DNA from: Devosia sp.
GTDB lineage: Bacteria > Pseudomonadota > Alphaproteobacteria > Rhizobiales > Devosiaceae
Reading direction: 5' to 3'
Assembly (NCBI RefSeq): GCF_017307495.1
Contig: NZ_JAFKHE010000014.1
Span: forward strand, 124,001 to 188,000
Length of the DNA stretch: 64,000 bases
Shown here one piece after another: positions 52,817-62,483 of this stretch. The notes below the pieces were generated by a model. The model searched no databases. It was given only the letters and a program-made list of their open reading frames with translations, and was not told the DNA's origin. Made by a program: the position numbers and the translations under genes. The stretch's first letter is position 1; each line of letters begins with the position of its first letter.

Positions 52817-54166
52817 ATGCTAGACGCCCTGCTTGCCCGCTACGCCAAGCCAGTCCCCCGCTACACCAGCTATCCCACCGCGCCGCACTTCCACGCCGGA
52901 ATAGGTGACGCCGAGTATTCGCGCTGGCTGGCGGAGATGCCGTCGGGAACGGACTTGTCCCTGTACGTGCATGTGCCCTTCTGCGATCGGTTGTGCTGGT
53001 TCTGTGGATGCCACACCAAGCAGGTGCTGCGCTACGACCCGATTGCCGCATACCTGCCCGCCGTGCATGCCGAGATGGATACCGTGGCACGGCTGCTGGA
53101 CGGGCGCGGACAGGTGACGGCCCTGCATCTCGGCGGAGGATCGCCATCGATGCTGATGCCCGGTGACCTGATCGAACTGGCCGGCCGGGTGCGCTGGCGC
53201 TTCAACCTCGCACCGACCTTCGAGTTCAGCATCGAGATCGATCCCAACGACATGACGCCGGAGCGTTACGACGCCTTCGCGGCAGCCGGAATCACACGCA
53301 TCAGTGTCGGCGTGCAGGATTTCGACCCGCAGGTGCAGCAGGCCATCAACCGCATCCAGACCTTCGAGCAGACCCGCGCCGTCGTGGATGGCATGCGCGA
53401 GCGGGGCGTGACCTCGGTGAACCTCGACGTCCTCTACGGCTTGCCGCACCAGACCCTCGCGACCCTCGAGACGACGATCGACCAGGTCCTGTCCATGGCC
53501 CCTGACCGGATCGCCCTGTTCGGCTATGCCCACGTACCGTGGATGAAGACCCACCAGCGGCTGATCGACGAGACCGCATTGCCCGACGCCGCCGAGCGTC
53601 TCGTGCAGTCCACCGTGGCCGCCGCCCGCATCGAGGCGGCCGGCTATGTGGCCATCGGCATCGACCACTTCGCCCGCCCCTCCGACAAGCTGGCGATCGC
53701 CACCCGCTCGGGCCGCCTGCGCCGCAACTTCCAGGGCTACACCACCGACGATGCCCCGGCCCTGATAGGCCTCGGAGCCTCTTCTATCGGCAACCTGCCC
53801 CAGGGCTACGTGCAGAACATCACCGCCACCGGCGAGTATATCCGGACCATCAGGGAGCGCGGCCTCGCGGTCGCGAGGGGAATCGCCTTCAGCCCGCAGG
53901 ATCGCATGCGCGGCTGGGTGATCGAGCGGCTGATGTGCGATTTCCGCGTCTCGGTCGCCGAGCTGCAGCATCGCTTCGGTCAGGTCGCTGCTCCGATCGT
54001 CAGCGAGATGACCTGCGCCGCCGAAGGCGACCTCGACGGCATCATCGATTTCGACGGCCAGACCTTTGCCGTGACCGAACGGGGGCGTCCGTTCGTGCGC
54101 TCGGTCGCCGCAACCTTCGACACCTACCTGTCCTCGGGCGCGGGCCGACATTCCGTTGCCGTCTAG
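52817..54166 (+). CDS. hemN: Oxygen-independent coproporphyrinogen III oxidase HemN
   Basis: 449-aa radical SAM enzyme for haem synthesis without oxygen. Cluster motif C56-x3-C60-x2-C63 (F-C-D-R-L-C-W-F-C-G-C) and the N-terminal Y-A-K-P-V-P-R-Y-T-S-Y-P are diagnostic of true HemN rather than HemW. C-terminal HemN domain present (about 360-440). Oxygen-limited expression from the shared FNR box is expected. ATG 52817 has AAGGAG upstream. Confidence 0.95.
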   Translation: MLDALLARYAKPVPRYTSYPTAPHFHAGIGDAEYSRWLAEMPSGTDLSLYVHVPFCDRLCWFCGCHTKQVLRYDPIAAYLPAVHAEMDTVARLLDGRGQVTALHLGGGSPSMLMPGDLIELAGRVRWRFNLAPTFEFSIEIDPNDMTPERYDAFAAAGITRISVGVQDFDPQVQQAINRIQTFEQTRAVVDGMRERGVTSVNLDVLYGLPHQTLATLETTIDQVLSMAPDRIALFGYAHVPWMKTHQRLIDETALPDAAERLVQSTVAAARIEAAGYVAIGIDHFARPSDKLAIATRSGRLRRNFQGYTTDDAPALIGLGASSIGNLPQGYVQNITATGEYIRTIRERGLAVARGIAFSPQDRMRGWVIERLMCDFRVSVAELQHRFGQVAAPIVSEMTCAAEGDLDGIIDFDGQTFAVTERGRPFVRSVAATFDTYLSSGAGRHSVAV

Positions 54167-54179
54167 GCCTCGTGACGCC

Positions 54180-54200
54180 ACTAAGTAGATGCCCTAAGAC
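54180..54200 (+). promoter_or_regulatory. Candidate FixJ site upstream of fixK
   Basis: ACTAAGTAGATGCCCTAAG lies 70-88 bp before the fixK start. Its TAAGTA…CCCTAAG arrangement resembles FixJ-bound fixK promoters as I recall them from Rhizobiales and Caulobacter. Only resemblance; no consensus check was possible. Confidence 0.4.
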
Positions 54201-54240
54201 TCCGAACGGAATTTCCCCGGAACGGTGATCGGCTAGGTTG

Positions 54241-54259
54241 CCCTCGTCCACAACGAGGG
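54241..54259 (+). promoter_or_regulatory. Hairpin covering the fixK ribosome binding site
   Basis: CCCTCGT (54241-54247) pairs with ACGAGGG (54253-54259) over a 5-nt loop. The 3' arm includes most of the GAGGGA ribosome binding site (54255-54260), so folding could reduce fixK translation. Confidence 0.45.
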
Positions 54260-54267
54260 AAGACCAA

Positions 54268-54912
54268 ATGCAGATCCAGCCGAGCTTCCGCGCCCACCCG
54301 AGCCGCGACACGCATGCCGGTCTGTCCGACCTGCTGCTGGCCATGCAGCCTGCCGCCGTTACGTACTTCCCCACGGACGCCGTGATCTACGCCGAAGGTG
54401 ATGCCGCCGGCCCCCTCTACCTGGTCGAGTTCGGCATGGTGCGCATCTGCCGGCTGACCGCCGACGGTCGCCGGCTGATCAGCGCCTTCCACACGGCCGG
54501 GGAAGTGTTCGGCTTCGAGGCGGATGGCGTCCACGGCTCGTTCGCCGAAAGCGTCGACGGCGCCGGCATCCGCGTGCTGCGCCCCCATTGCGGCGAGCAA
54601 CCCACCGGCAGCATCCTGACGCTGGCGCTCCGCAGCCTTGCGCGGACCCAGGCCCATCTCATGCTGCTCGGTCGCCGCAACGCCAATGAACGCATGGCCG
54701 CCTTCCTCGTCGACCTCGCAGCGCGCCAGGGCGACGACAGTTCCGTCTACCTGCCGATGCAGCGCTATGACATCGCCGACTACCTCGGCATGACCTTCGA
54801 GACCGTGTCGCGCGTCCTCCGCGCCCTCAAGGACCTCGGCCTCATCCGCCTGCGCTCGACCAACGAGGTCGAATTGCTCGATCTCGCCGCACTCGAAGCC
54901 ATGTGCGACTGA
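54268..54912 (+). CDS. fixK: Crp/Fnr-family regulator FixK
   Basis: 214-aa regulator without the N-terminal cysteine cluster, so not itself an oxygen sensor. Beta-roll domain about 25-120; helix-turn-helix Y-L-G-M-T-F-E-T-V-S-R-V near 175 with the same E-T-V-S-R DNA-reading motif as FnrL. Placed next to fixLJ targets, it is most likely the FixJ-activated FixK that binds the FNR-type boxes of this region. One cysteine (P-H-C-G-E near 110) could allow redox tuning. It could instead be an NnrR-type paralogue. Confidence 0.85.
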   Translation: MQIQPSFRAHPSRDTHAGLSDLLLAMQPAAVTYFPTDAVIYAEGDAAGPLYLVEFGMVRICRLTADGRRLISAFHTAGEVFGFEADGVHGSFAESVDGAGIRVLRPHCGEQPTGSILTLALRSLARTQAHLMLLGRRNANERMAAFLVDLAARQGDDSSVYLPMQRYDIADYLGMTFETVSRVLRALKDLGLIRLRSTNEVELLDLAALEAMCD

Positions 54913-54925
54913 CGCGCCCCCGGCC

Positions 54926-56704
54926 TCAGTCCTCCGCCCGCGGCAGGTCTTCTGCCGCGCTCTCCTGCGGGTCCTCGTCATCCCCCAGTTCCGGGACTAG
55001 CCGCAGGCGCGCGCGGTGGCGCGGAATCCTGCCGTCGCCGCGCAGTCGCGTGCCGAATGTGTTGCGTGACAGCCCGACCAGATCGTCGATGCGCTGCCAC
55101 ACCGATGCCCGCCAGTGCTTGGACGACTGCGCATAGGAGGCCGGCGCTTCGGCAGTGCGCCGGATCGTCGCTGCGAACGAATGCGGATCGTCCGGATCGC
55201 CCCAGGACTGCCTCAGTTCCTCGAGCAGCCGCTCGAGTTGCGCATAGCCGATCAGGAACCGGCGCCACTGGTGGTCCGGAAAGTCGAACGCGGTCTCGTC
55301 GCCCGGGGCCGGCTGGCCGACCATGAGCAGGCCCGCGCGCTCACCCATGCCGATCAGGTCATCGATGGTTTGGCTGGGCATGTTCAGGTTCAGCCCGCCT
55401 TCGTTCTTCCTGAGGTAGACATGCGACACGCGCTCGCGGAACCCGGACAGCGCCGACAGCTGGCGGTCCTGCCATTCGCGCGCCGTATTGACGATCGCCA
55501 GGGCGAAGGCCGGCAGCGTGTCCGGTGCCTGGATCGGGAACCGATGCTGGCTGATCGCCTTCATCGGCATGTAGACGCGCCGGCCCAGCCCCTCGGCCTC
55601 GAGGTCGTCGAGCGAAACGCCGAACGTCGGACGGGACGGAAGCAGTCTGTCAAAGAAGTGCACCGGGAAGTTGCTGGTGATGCCGCCATCGCTGAACAGC
55701 ACCCGGCGCATGACCGGCCGGCCGTCTGCACCCTTCACGGCGAAGTCGATGCGGTGTAGCGGCACGGCGGGAATGAGGAGCGGGAAGCTGAGGCTCATCC
55801 GGACCCCCAGGATCACCGGCACCTGCTCCGGCGGCGGAAACCGATACAGCCCGGAATTCCGGTCGGGCGGCCCCGCCTTGCGTACCATCGAGGCAACGAC
55901 CCAGCCCGGCAGCAGCCGGCGCAACTCGTCGGCATTCCAGAAGTAGTTGCCGTCCGGCAGGTCGGGCAGCGCATGCGCCGTGCCCAGCGACAGGTTGGAG
56001 GTCATCATCCTCAGGGTGATGGACGGCTTCGCGTCCTTGAGATCCCCGAAGCTCAGGGGATCGCTGCCCTGGAGCGCGCCGGTGCGCCCAGCGCACTGCT
56101 CGATCAGTACTGCCAGCCAGTCGGACAGTCCGGGAAAGCGCGCGCCGGCTTGCGTCGGTCCGGGGCAGAGCCCGAAATCGTACTTGGGCAGCCGCTTCAT
56201 CAGGTCGCGGTAGAGGCAGAACGCCAGGACGAGCACATCGAGGACGAGGAACACCAGGGCACCGAGCGCCGCTGCCACCAAGGGACTCGTTCCACCCAAC
56301 CAGACTGCGACGGCGGCAAGCGCGGCCAGGCCCAGCGCGGCGAGCATCCAGGGCAGGTAGGCGAGGATGGCGGCGAGCAGCCCGCTGGCAAGACCACGCT
56401 GGGTCAGTGCGGCAAACACGCGGTAGAGCGGCCGCAACGCCGGTGTCGGCTGAAACAGTTCGGACAGGTGCTGCGCGATCTCATCGGGGACCCGCTCGAG
56501 GCGTGCGAATCCGCCCGTTGCGCGTCCGAACTCGGCTGCCGCGGTCACCGCGGCGGCGATCGCACCCGCCGACGTGCCGCCGACATTGCGGAAACGGTAG
56601 GTGTCCTTCATGCGCAGGATGGCCCTGGGATAGACGATCCCCGAGGTGATGCCGCCCTTCATCACCACGTCACACTCCAGCGCAGGCTGCTCCGGATCCG
56701 GCAT
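54926..56704 (-). CDS. Patatin-like phospholipase with membrane segments
   Basis: 592-aa lipid acyl hydrolase from ATG 56704 (GGGAGG eight bases upstream). Oxyanion segment K-G-G-I-T-S-G, nucleophile S45 in G-G-T-S-A-G, and catalytic aspartate in S-D-G-G-I-T near residue 340. Two to three hydrophobic segments at about 110-175 interrupt the hydrolase domain. Longer than bacterial RssA/ExoU-type patatins. It lies between fixK and the efflux operon but in opposite orientation. Function in lipid remodelling is inference. Confidence 0.82.
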   Translation of the reverse strand: MPDPEQPALECDVVMKGGITSGIVYPRAILRMKDTYRFRNVGGTSAGAIAAAVTAAAEFGRATGGFARLERVPDEIAQHLSELFQPTPALRPLYRVFAALTQRGLASGLLAAILAYLPWMLAALGLAALAAVAVWLGGTSPLVAAALGALVFLVLDVLVLAFCLYRDLMKRLPKYDFGLCPGPTQAGARFPGLSDWLAVLIEQCAGRTGALQGSDPLSFGDLKDAKPSITLRMMTSNLSLGTAHALPDLPDGNYFWNADELRRLLPGWVVASMVRKAGPPDRNSGLYRFPPPEQVPVILGVRMSLSFPLLIPAVPLHRIDFAVKGADGRPVMRRVLFSDGGITSNFPVHFFDRLLPSRPTFGVSLDDLEAEGLGRRVYMPMKAISQHRFPIQAPDTLPAFALAIVNTAREWQDRQLSALSGFRERVSHVYLRKNEGGLNLNMPSQTIDDLIGMGERAGLLMVGQPAPGDETAFDFPDHQWRRFLIGYAQLERLLEELRQSWGDPDDPHSFAATIRRTAEAPASYAQSSKHWRASVWQRIDDLVGLSRNTFGTRLRGDGRIPRHRARLRLVPELGDDEDPQESAAEDLPRAED

Positions 56705-56934
56705 CACCAACCCTCCCGAATTCTCACCCAATATTAGCGACAACATCGGGGAATCGACAGGCACCGCAGTATTGATGCGTACCCGGATATGACCGGAAAT
56801 CGATTTGTTTTACATAAGTATTTCAGGCGGCAACGCCGGCATGAGCCCTCGCGAGGTTTGGCCGACCGGGGATTGCGGTGCGCCGCCGAGGCCGTCCCAG
56901 CACGATTCTGCTGCCCCCGCCTTGGCGAGGGCGC

Positions 56935-56948
56935 TTGATTCGCATCAA
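56935..56948 (+). promoter_or_regulatory. Perfect FNR/FixK box upstream of the efflux ABC operon
   Basis: TTGAT-TCGC-ATCAA, a full consensus match. Its centre (56941.5) plus 41.5 bp falls on 56983, exactly the A of the ABC gene ATG. A possible -10 element CATAGC is at 56968-56973. Confidence 0.85.
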
Positions 56949-56982
56949 CTGCCGCAGGGAGTTCACGCATAGCTTGGGAGAC

Positions 56983-57753
56983 ATGAGCCAGAGCAACGTC
57001 GCCCGTTCGGCCCCGGATACCGCCGGGGCAGCACCCCCCACGACGGCAGCCGCCCCGCTGCTGCGCACCAGCAAGCTGACCAAGATCTACCGGATGGGCG
57101 ATGTCGAGGTGCTGGCCCTCGATGCCGTCGACTTCTCCGCTGGGGCCGGCGAGTTCGACGTGATCCTGGGCCCGTCTGGATCGGGCAAGTCTACCTTCCT
57201 CAACCTGGTGGGTGGCCTGGATACGCCCACCTCCGGCGAAGCATGGTTCCTCGATCACCGGTTGACCGCGGCCAGCGAGAGCGCGCTCACGCGTTACCGG
57301 CGCGAGCACGTGGGCTTTGTCTTCCAGTTCTACAACCTCGTGCCCAGTCTCACCGCCAGGGAGAACGTGAGGCTGGTCACCGAGATCGCGCACCGGCCAA
57401 TGCGGGCCGAGGAAGCGCTCGAACTGGTCGGACTCAAGGAACGCATGGACCACTTCCCGGCGCAGCTTTCTGGCGGCGAGCAGCAGCGGGTGGCGATCGC
57501 GCGCGCCATCGCCAAGCGGCCCGATCTGCTGCTTTGCGACGAGCCGACCGGGGCGCTCGATTCCGCCACCGGCGTCGTCGTGCTCGAGGCGCTGACCAAG
57601 GTCAACGCCGAACTCGGCACCACCACCCTGGTGATCACCCACAATGTCGCGATCCGGGGCATCGCGCACCGCGTCATCAACTTCGCCAACGGCCGCATCG
57701 CGTCGATCGAGGCCAATGCCCATCGGCTCCCCGCCTCGGCGATAAGCTGGTAG
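56983..57753 (+). CDS. MacB/LolD-type ABC transporter ATP-binding protein
   Basis: 256-aa ATPase. The start ATG 56983 ([10 protein letters not shown]) has GGGAG only 3 bp before it. Walker [10 protein letters not shown] (about 65-73), signature L-S-G-G-E-Q-Q-R (about 162-169) and Walker [13 protein letters not shown] (about 183-194). The class drives FtsX-type permeases (MacB, LolCD, DevA). First gene of a three-gene operon with a permease and a HlyD-like adaptor, 42 bp from the centre of a perfect FNR box. Confidence 0.9.
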   Translation: MSQSNVARSAPDTAGAAPPTTAAAPLLRTSKLTKIYRMGDVEVLALDAVDFSAGAGEFDVILGPSGSGKSTFLNLVGGLDTPTSGEAWFLDHRLTAASESALTRYRREHVGFVFQFYNLVPSLTARENVRLVTEIAHRPMRAEEALELVGLKERMDHFPAQLSGGEQQRVAIARAIAKRPDLLLCDEPTGALDSATGVVVLEALTKVNAELGTTTLVITHNVAIRGIAHRVINFANGRIASIEANAHRLPASAISW

Positions 57754-57759
57754 GCGCCG

Positions 57760-60123
57760 ATGCGAGCGCTCCACATCAAGCTCTTGCGCGAACTGCGACG
57801 GCTTTGGGCGCAGGTACTCGCCATCGCCCTTGTCATGGCGGCCGGTGTGGCGACGCTGATCATCGGGGTCGGCACCTACCAGTCGCTCGAGCGGACGCGC
57901 GCCCTCTACTACGAGGCCAACCACTTCGCCGACCTGTTTGCCGGCCTGACGCGTGCGCCCCGCCCGCTGCTCGACGAAATCGGCGCCATCGACGGCGTGC
58001 TGGCGGTGGATGGGCGGATCGCCAAGCTGGCGCTCGCCGACATCGAGGGATTGACCGAGCCGGCTTCGACGCTCCTCGTCTCCCTGCCGGACGGGGGCCG
58101 GGAGCCCCTCAACCAGCTCTACCTCAGGAGCGGGCGACTGCCGGAAGTCGGCCATGCAACCGAGGCGGTGGTCAGCGAGATCTTCGCCAAGGCGCGCGGC
58201 TTCGTGCCCGGCTCGCACCTGCGCGTCGTCATGAACGGCTCGCTGCGCGACATCACCATCACCGGGATCGCACTGTCGCCCGAGTACATCTACGCCATGG
58301 CTCCCGGCGAGACGATGCCCAATGAGGGCCGCTTCGGCGTCCTGTGGATGCCGGAAAAGGCGCTGGCGGCGGCCTACGACCTGCAGGGGGCTTTCAACGC
58401 CGTCGCGGTCAAGCTCCTGCCTGGGGCGTCGTTGCCGGCCGTCACCGCGGCCGTCGACCGGGTGCTGGCCCCCTATGGTGGCCAGGGCGCCTATGGCCGC
58501 GCGCAGCAGACCTCCAATGCGTTCCTCGACTCCGAACTGACGCAGTTGCGCGGCATGAGCTCGGTGCTGCCGCCGGTGTTCCTGCTCGTCGCCGCATTCC
58601 TCGTGAACATGACCCTGACCCGGCTTATTGCGCTCGAGCGCGAGCAGATCGGGCTGCTCAAGGCCCTCGGCTATTCGTCCTGGGCCGTGGCCTGGCACTA
58701 TGTCGAGTTCGTGATGCTGATCGCCATCGTGGGCACCGCGCTCGGCTATGGCTTGGGGATATGGGCGGGCAACGGGCTGACGGTGCTCTATGCCCGCTTC
58801 TACAGCTTCCCGGTGCTGGTGTTCAGCCGCGACCCGATCCTCTATGTCGTGGCCGGCGGCATCACCATGGCCGCGGCAGTCATCGGTGCCGTGCGGGCCG
58901 TCAGCAAGGCAGCCTGGCTGCCGCCCGCGGTCGCCATGCTGCCGCCGGCGCCGCCGCAGTACCGACAGGTTCTCGGCGCCCGCACCGTGGTGCGGCTGGC
59001 CCTGCCCCAGACGTGGAACATGGTCACGCGCCACCTTCTGCACTGGCCCTGGCGCACCATCGGCGGTGTTCTCGGAATGGCCTTCGCCGTTGCCATCCTG
59101 GTCGGATCGATCTGGTCGATCGGGTCGATGAACTTCACCATCGACTATATCTTCAACCGCACCGAGCGGCAGGACGCCACCATCAATTTCCTCGGCGCCA
59201 AGCCGGTGCGGGCGCTCTACGAGATCGGGCGGCTGCCCGGGGTGCTCGCGGCCGAGCCGCAGCGCACCATCGGGGTCGAAATCCGCAGCGGTCATGTCAA
59301 GCGGCGGGTCGCCGTCAGCGGACACGCCGCGGGCAGCCGCCTCACCCGCCTGCTCGATGCCAGTCTTGTGCCCGTGGTCCTGCCCCCGACCGGCATCGTG
59401 CTGGGCAAGACTCTCGCCGATCTGCTCGGTGTGCGCCCCGGCGACACTGTCGAGGTGACTCCGCTCGAGGGCGACCGGACGACGCGCCAGGTGACCGTCA
59501 CTGGCCTCGTCGAAAGCTACCTCGGGCTCAGTGCCTACATGGAACTGGGCGCACTCAACGCGCTCTTCGATCATGCCCCGTTGATCTCGGGTGCCAACGT
59601 CGCCATCGATACCAGCCGGGAAGCCGAGCTTTTCGCGGCCCTCAAGGCGACCCCCGCCCTGGGTCTGATCAGCCTGCGCGCCGTGTCGCTCGAGCGGTTC
59701 CGCGAGACCATGGCCGAGAACCTGTTCGTCATGATCGGGGTCCTGGTGGCGATGGCCGGAGTCATCGCCTTCGGCGTCGTCTACAATTTCGCGCGCATCT
59801 CGCTGTCCGAGCAGGGTCGCGAGATGGCCAGCCTGCGCGTGCTCGGGTTCTACCGCCATGAGGTCTCGATGCTGCTGCTGGCCGAGATCGCCGTCGTGAC
59901 CCTGCTGGCCCAGCCGATCGGCTGGTTCCTCGGCTACCAGCTGGCACGCGGCATGGTCCGGAGCTTCTCGAGCGAACTCTTCACCATGCCGCTGGTCGTC
60001 AGCCCCGATGTTTATGTCTACTCCAGCGCCGTGGTTGTCGCCGCGGCGCTCCTTTCCGCGCTCATCGTGCGCCGCCGCATCGACCGGCTGGACATGATCG
60101 CCGTACTCAAGACGAGAGAATAG
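57760..60123 (+). CDS. FtsX/MacB-family ABC transporter permease
   Basis: 787-aa permease with an N-terminal membrane segment (about 15-38), an extracytoplasmic domain, then two repeats of FtsX-type membrane segments: about 265-380 and about 685-775. This duplicated FtsX layout is typical of larger efflux permeases. It starts 6 bp after the ATPase stop. Together with the adaptor it would move a substrate out of the inner membrane or periplasm; the substrate is unknown. Confidence 0.87.
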   Translation: MRALHIKLLRELRRLWAQVLAIALVMAAGVATLIIGVGTYQSLERTRALYYEANHFADLFAGLTRAPRPLLDEIGAIDGVLAVDGRIAKLALADIEGLTEPASTLLVSLPDGGREPLNQLYLRSGRLPEVGHATEAVVSEIFAKARGFVPGSHLRVVMNGSLRDITITGIALSPEYIYAMAPGETMPNEGRFGVLWMPEKALAAAYDLQGAFNAVAVKLLPGASLPAVTAAVDRVLAPYGGQGAYGRAQQTSNAFLDSELTQLRGMSSVLPPVFLLVAAFLVNMTLTRLIALEREQIGLLKALGYSSWAVAWHYVEFVMLIAIVGTALGYGLGIWAGNGLTVLYARFYSFPVLVFSRDPILYVVAGGITMAAAVIGAVRAVSKAAWLPPAVAMLPPAPPQYRQVLGARTVVRLALPQTWNMVTRHLLHWPWRTIGGVLGMAFAVAILVGSIWSIGSMNFTIDYIFNRTERQDATINFLGAKPVRALYEIGRLPGVLAAEPQRTIGVEIRSGHVKRRVAVSGHAAGSRLTRLLDASLVPVVLPPTGIVLGKTLADLLGVRPGDTVEVTPLEGDRTTRQVTVTGLVESYLGLSAYMELGALNALFDHAPLISGANVAIDTSREAELFAALKATPALGLISLRAVSLERFRETMAENLFVMIGVLVAMAGVIAFGVVYNFARISLSEQGREMASLRVLGFYRHEVSMLLLAEIAVVTLLAQPIGWFLGYQLARGMVRSFSSELFTMPLVVSPDVYVYSSAVVVAAALLSALIVRRRIDRLDMIAVLKTRE

Positions 60124-60125
60124 AA

Positions 60126-61322
60126 ATGCTCGGCCGCATCATCAGCATTGCCGTCGTCCTGCTCATCCTCGCCGGTGCCGCCTGGGCCCTGTGGCCGCGC
60201 CCGGTCGGCGTCGATACCGCGCTCATCGGCCGGGGCGACCTCAAGGTGACCGTCGAGGAAGAGGGGCTCGCCCGCATCCGGGAGGTGTTTCGCGTCTCGG
60301 CCCCCGTCGCCGGAAAGCTCACCCGGGTAGCGGTCCACGCTGGCGACAAGGTTGCGCTCAACCAGGTCGTGGCAACCATCGAGCCGGCCGGACCGGGCCT
60401 GCTCGACGAACGGACCCGAAGAATTGCCGAGGCCGCCATCCAGGCGGCCGAGGCGGCGGTGACCCTCGCCGAAGCTGGACTGTCGCAGGCGGAGGCGCAG
60501 AATGCCTACGCCCAGGCCGACCTCAAGCGAAAGGTCGCCCTCGCCGACCGCGGCCTCGTCTCGAGCCAGATCGAACAGCAGGCGACGCTCGCCGCCGCGA
60601 CGGCGCAGAAGAGCGTCGACGTCGCGACCGCAACCCTAGCGATGCGGCGGCAGGACCTCGAGGGCGCGCGGGCGGCGCTGATCGAGGGCTCCGGCGGACC
60701 GTCCTCCACCGCGGCCTGCTGCGTCACCGTGGCGAGCCCGATCGACGGTGAGGTGCTCAACGTCCTCAACGAGAGCGAACTGGTCGTCCAGCCGGGCACG
60801 CCATTGATGGATCTTGGCGATCCCACGAACCTCGAAATCGTCGTCGACGTGCTTTCGACCGACGCCGTGCGTATCGTCCCGCACGCCTCGGCAACGATCG
60901 AGGGCTGGGGCGGGGAGCCGCTCCGCGCCGAAGTCGAGCGCATCAGTCCCACGGCCATCACCAAGGTCAGCGCGCTCGGGATCGAGGAACAGCGCACCGA
61001 AGTGGTGCTGCGGCTGCTTGATCCGCCGCAGAAGTGGACCCGGCTGGGGCATGGCTTCCGCGTCGTCGCCCATATCGTCGTGTGGGAGGGCGTCGACAGC
61101 CTTCTCGTGCCCGTCGGAGCGCTGTTCCGGCGCGGCGAGGACTGGGAGGTCTTCCTCGTTGAGTCAGGCCAGGCCAAGCTGCGGACCATCGGCATCGGCG
61201 AGCGCAGCGACGCTTATGCCGAGGTCACCACCGGGCTGGCGGCGGGCGACGTGGTCATCCTCAATCCTGCCGATACCATCTCCGACGGCACGTCGGTCGC
61301 TCGTCTGTCACCCTCGGGGTGA
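60126..61322 (+). CDS. HlyD/MacA-family periplasmic adaptor protein
   Basis: 398-aa membrane-fusion protein. N-terminal anchor (about 5-24), biotinyl/lipoyl hybrid halves (about 45-85 and 195-230), and an alanine-rich coiled-coil hairpin (about 95-180). It follows the permease by 2 bp. The hairpin suggests contact with an outer-membrane channel such as TolC, but no such gene is adjacent. The pair of cysteines in A-A-C-C-V-T (about 198-201) is uncommon in this family. Confidence 0.88.
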   Translation: MLGRIISIAVVLLILAGAAWALWPRPVGVDTALIGRGDLKVTVEEEGLARIREVFRVSAPVAGKLTRVAVHAGDKVALNQVVATIEPAGPGLLDERTRRIAEAAIQAAEAAVTLAEAGLSQAEAQNAYAQADLKRKVALADRGLVSSQIEQQATLAAATAQKSVDVATATLAMRRQDLEGARAALIEGSGGPSSTAACCVTVASPIDGEVLNVLNESELVVQPGTPLMDLGDPTNLEIVVDVLSTDAVRIVPHASATIEGWGGEPLRAEVERISPTAITKVSALGIEEQRTEVVLRLLDPPQKWTRLGHGFRVVAHIVVWEGVDSLLVPVGALFRRGEDWEVFLVESGQAKLRTIGIGERSDAYAEVTTGLAAGDVVILNPADTISDGTSVARLSPSG

Positions 61323-61372
61323 CCGGGTCTTCCCTCGGCCGGCCGTCGCGCATGACCGAGTCGGCGGCCCCT

Positions 61373-62245
61373 TCAGTAGAGGTCGTTGAACCGGTCCGGA
61401 TCGCTGCCGGTCCGGCCGTCCTCGCCGCGGTCGAGCCCGGCGATCCGTCCCATGTCCGCCTCGCTCAACGTGAGGTCGACGGCCTCGAGGTTCTCGCGCA
61501 GCCGATCGGGGTGGACAGACTTGGGTATGACGACCGACCCGCGCTGCCGGTGCCAGCTCAGGACCACCTGGGCCGGCGTCCGGCCATGATTCCTGGCGAT
61601 GTCGGCGATCACCTCATTCGCCAGCACTTCCCCATGGCCCAGCGGCGAGTAGGCCTGGTGCGCGATGCCCCGCGCCGCGAGGTACGCGTGCGGCCGGTTC
61701 TGCTGGAAATACGGATGGGTCTCGACCTGGTCGATCGCGGGCACCACGCCGGTCTCCTCCATCACCGCCTCGATATGGTGCTCGAGGAAATTGGACACGC
61801 CGATCGAGCGCACCAGTCCCTGCTCCCGGGCCTCGATCAGCCCCTTCCAGGCGCCGACATAGCGCTCGCGGTCAAGCGTGGGCCAGTGGATCAGCATCAG
61901 GTCGAGATAGTCGAGCCCGAGCGCCTCGAGCGAGGCCTCGACGCCGCGGCGGGCGCCATCGAATCCCATCGCCCGCGTCCGCAGCTTGCTGGTGATGAAC
62001 AGCGCCTCGCGCGGCACCGGCGAGTGTGCAATGGCCCGGCCGACCCCGGTCTCGTTGTCGTAGCCCTGGGCCGTATCGATGAGCCGGTACCCGGCCTCGA
62101 GCGCTGCCGACACCACCTCGGTCACCTGCCGTGCGTCGATCTGCCAGACGCCTAGGCCCACCTGCGGGATGACGACATGCTCCGCGATCTCGACCGCCGG
62201 GAAGCCGGGGTTGCCTTTGGCGCTCTCGCCCTGGTGCTGCAGCAT
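61373..62245 (-). CDS. Aldo/keto reductase (2,5-diketo-D-gluconate reductase type)
   Basis: 290-aa AKR from ATG 62245 with an AAGGAGG ribosome binding site. D-T-A-Q-G-Y-D-N-E (about 57-65) holds the catalytic tyrosine, K near 87 (I-T-S-K-L), and H-W near 125. C-terminal V-I-P-K-S-V is the NADPH-binding loop. It reduces small aldehydes or keto sugars. It is convergent with the efflux operon and divergent from the micro-protein gene. Confidence 0.9.
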   Translation of the reverse strand: MLQHQGESAKGNPGFPAVEIAEHVVIPQVGLGVWQIDARQVTEVVSAALEAGYRLIDTAQGYDNETGVGRAIAHSPVPREALFITSKLRTRAMGFDGARRGVEASLEALGLDYLDLMLIHWPTLDRERYVGAWKGLIEAREQGLVRSIGVSNFLEHHIEAVMEETGVVPAIDQVETHPYFQQNRPHAYLAARGIAHQAYSPLGHGEVLANEVIADIARNHGRTPAQVVLSWHRQRGSVVIPKSVHPDRLRENLEAVDLTLSEADMGRIAGLDRGEDGRTGSDPDRFNDLY

Positions 62246-62398
62246 CGTCGCCTCCTTGTTGGTTCGACTCGAACCCCCGGACGGGCAACGGGTTCCGCTT
62301 TGGCGGCGAATAGTGCGGCCGATCGACAGCCGGAAGGCGGGCGCAACCAAATGCCCCCCTCGGAGATTGTGGTCGTACTGCGTCAAGGAGGAACAGAA

Positions 62399-62473
62399 AT
62401 GAACGCAATCATCTATCTGGTCGGCCTCGTCGTCGTGGTCATGGCCGTGTTGTCCTTCTTCGGTCTCAGGTGA
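62399..62473 (+). CDS. Membrane micro-protein, 24 aa
   Basis: ATG 62399 follows a near-perfect AAGGAGG ribosome binding site (10 bp upstream). The peptide starts M-N-A-I-I-Y-L-V-G-L and is almost entirely one membrane segment ending F-F-G-L-R. No family recognised with certainty. It is 10 bp before a 301-aa membrane protein gene, suggesting a joint function. Coding is supported by the ribosome binding site and hydrophobic design, not by homology. Confidence 0.65.
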   Translation: MNAIIYLVGLVVVVMAVLSFFGLR

Positions 62474-62483
62474 GGACAGGCCA

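Noticed and set aside
56734-59859. 1041-aa minus-strand frame opposite the efflux ABC genes
   Set aside because: Antisense shadow of the ATPase and permease genes, which have motifs, ribosome binding sites and operon spacing.
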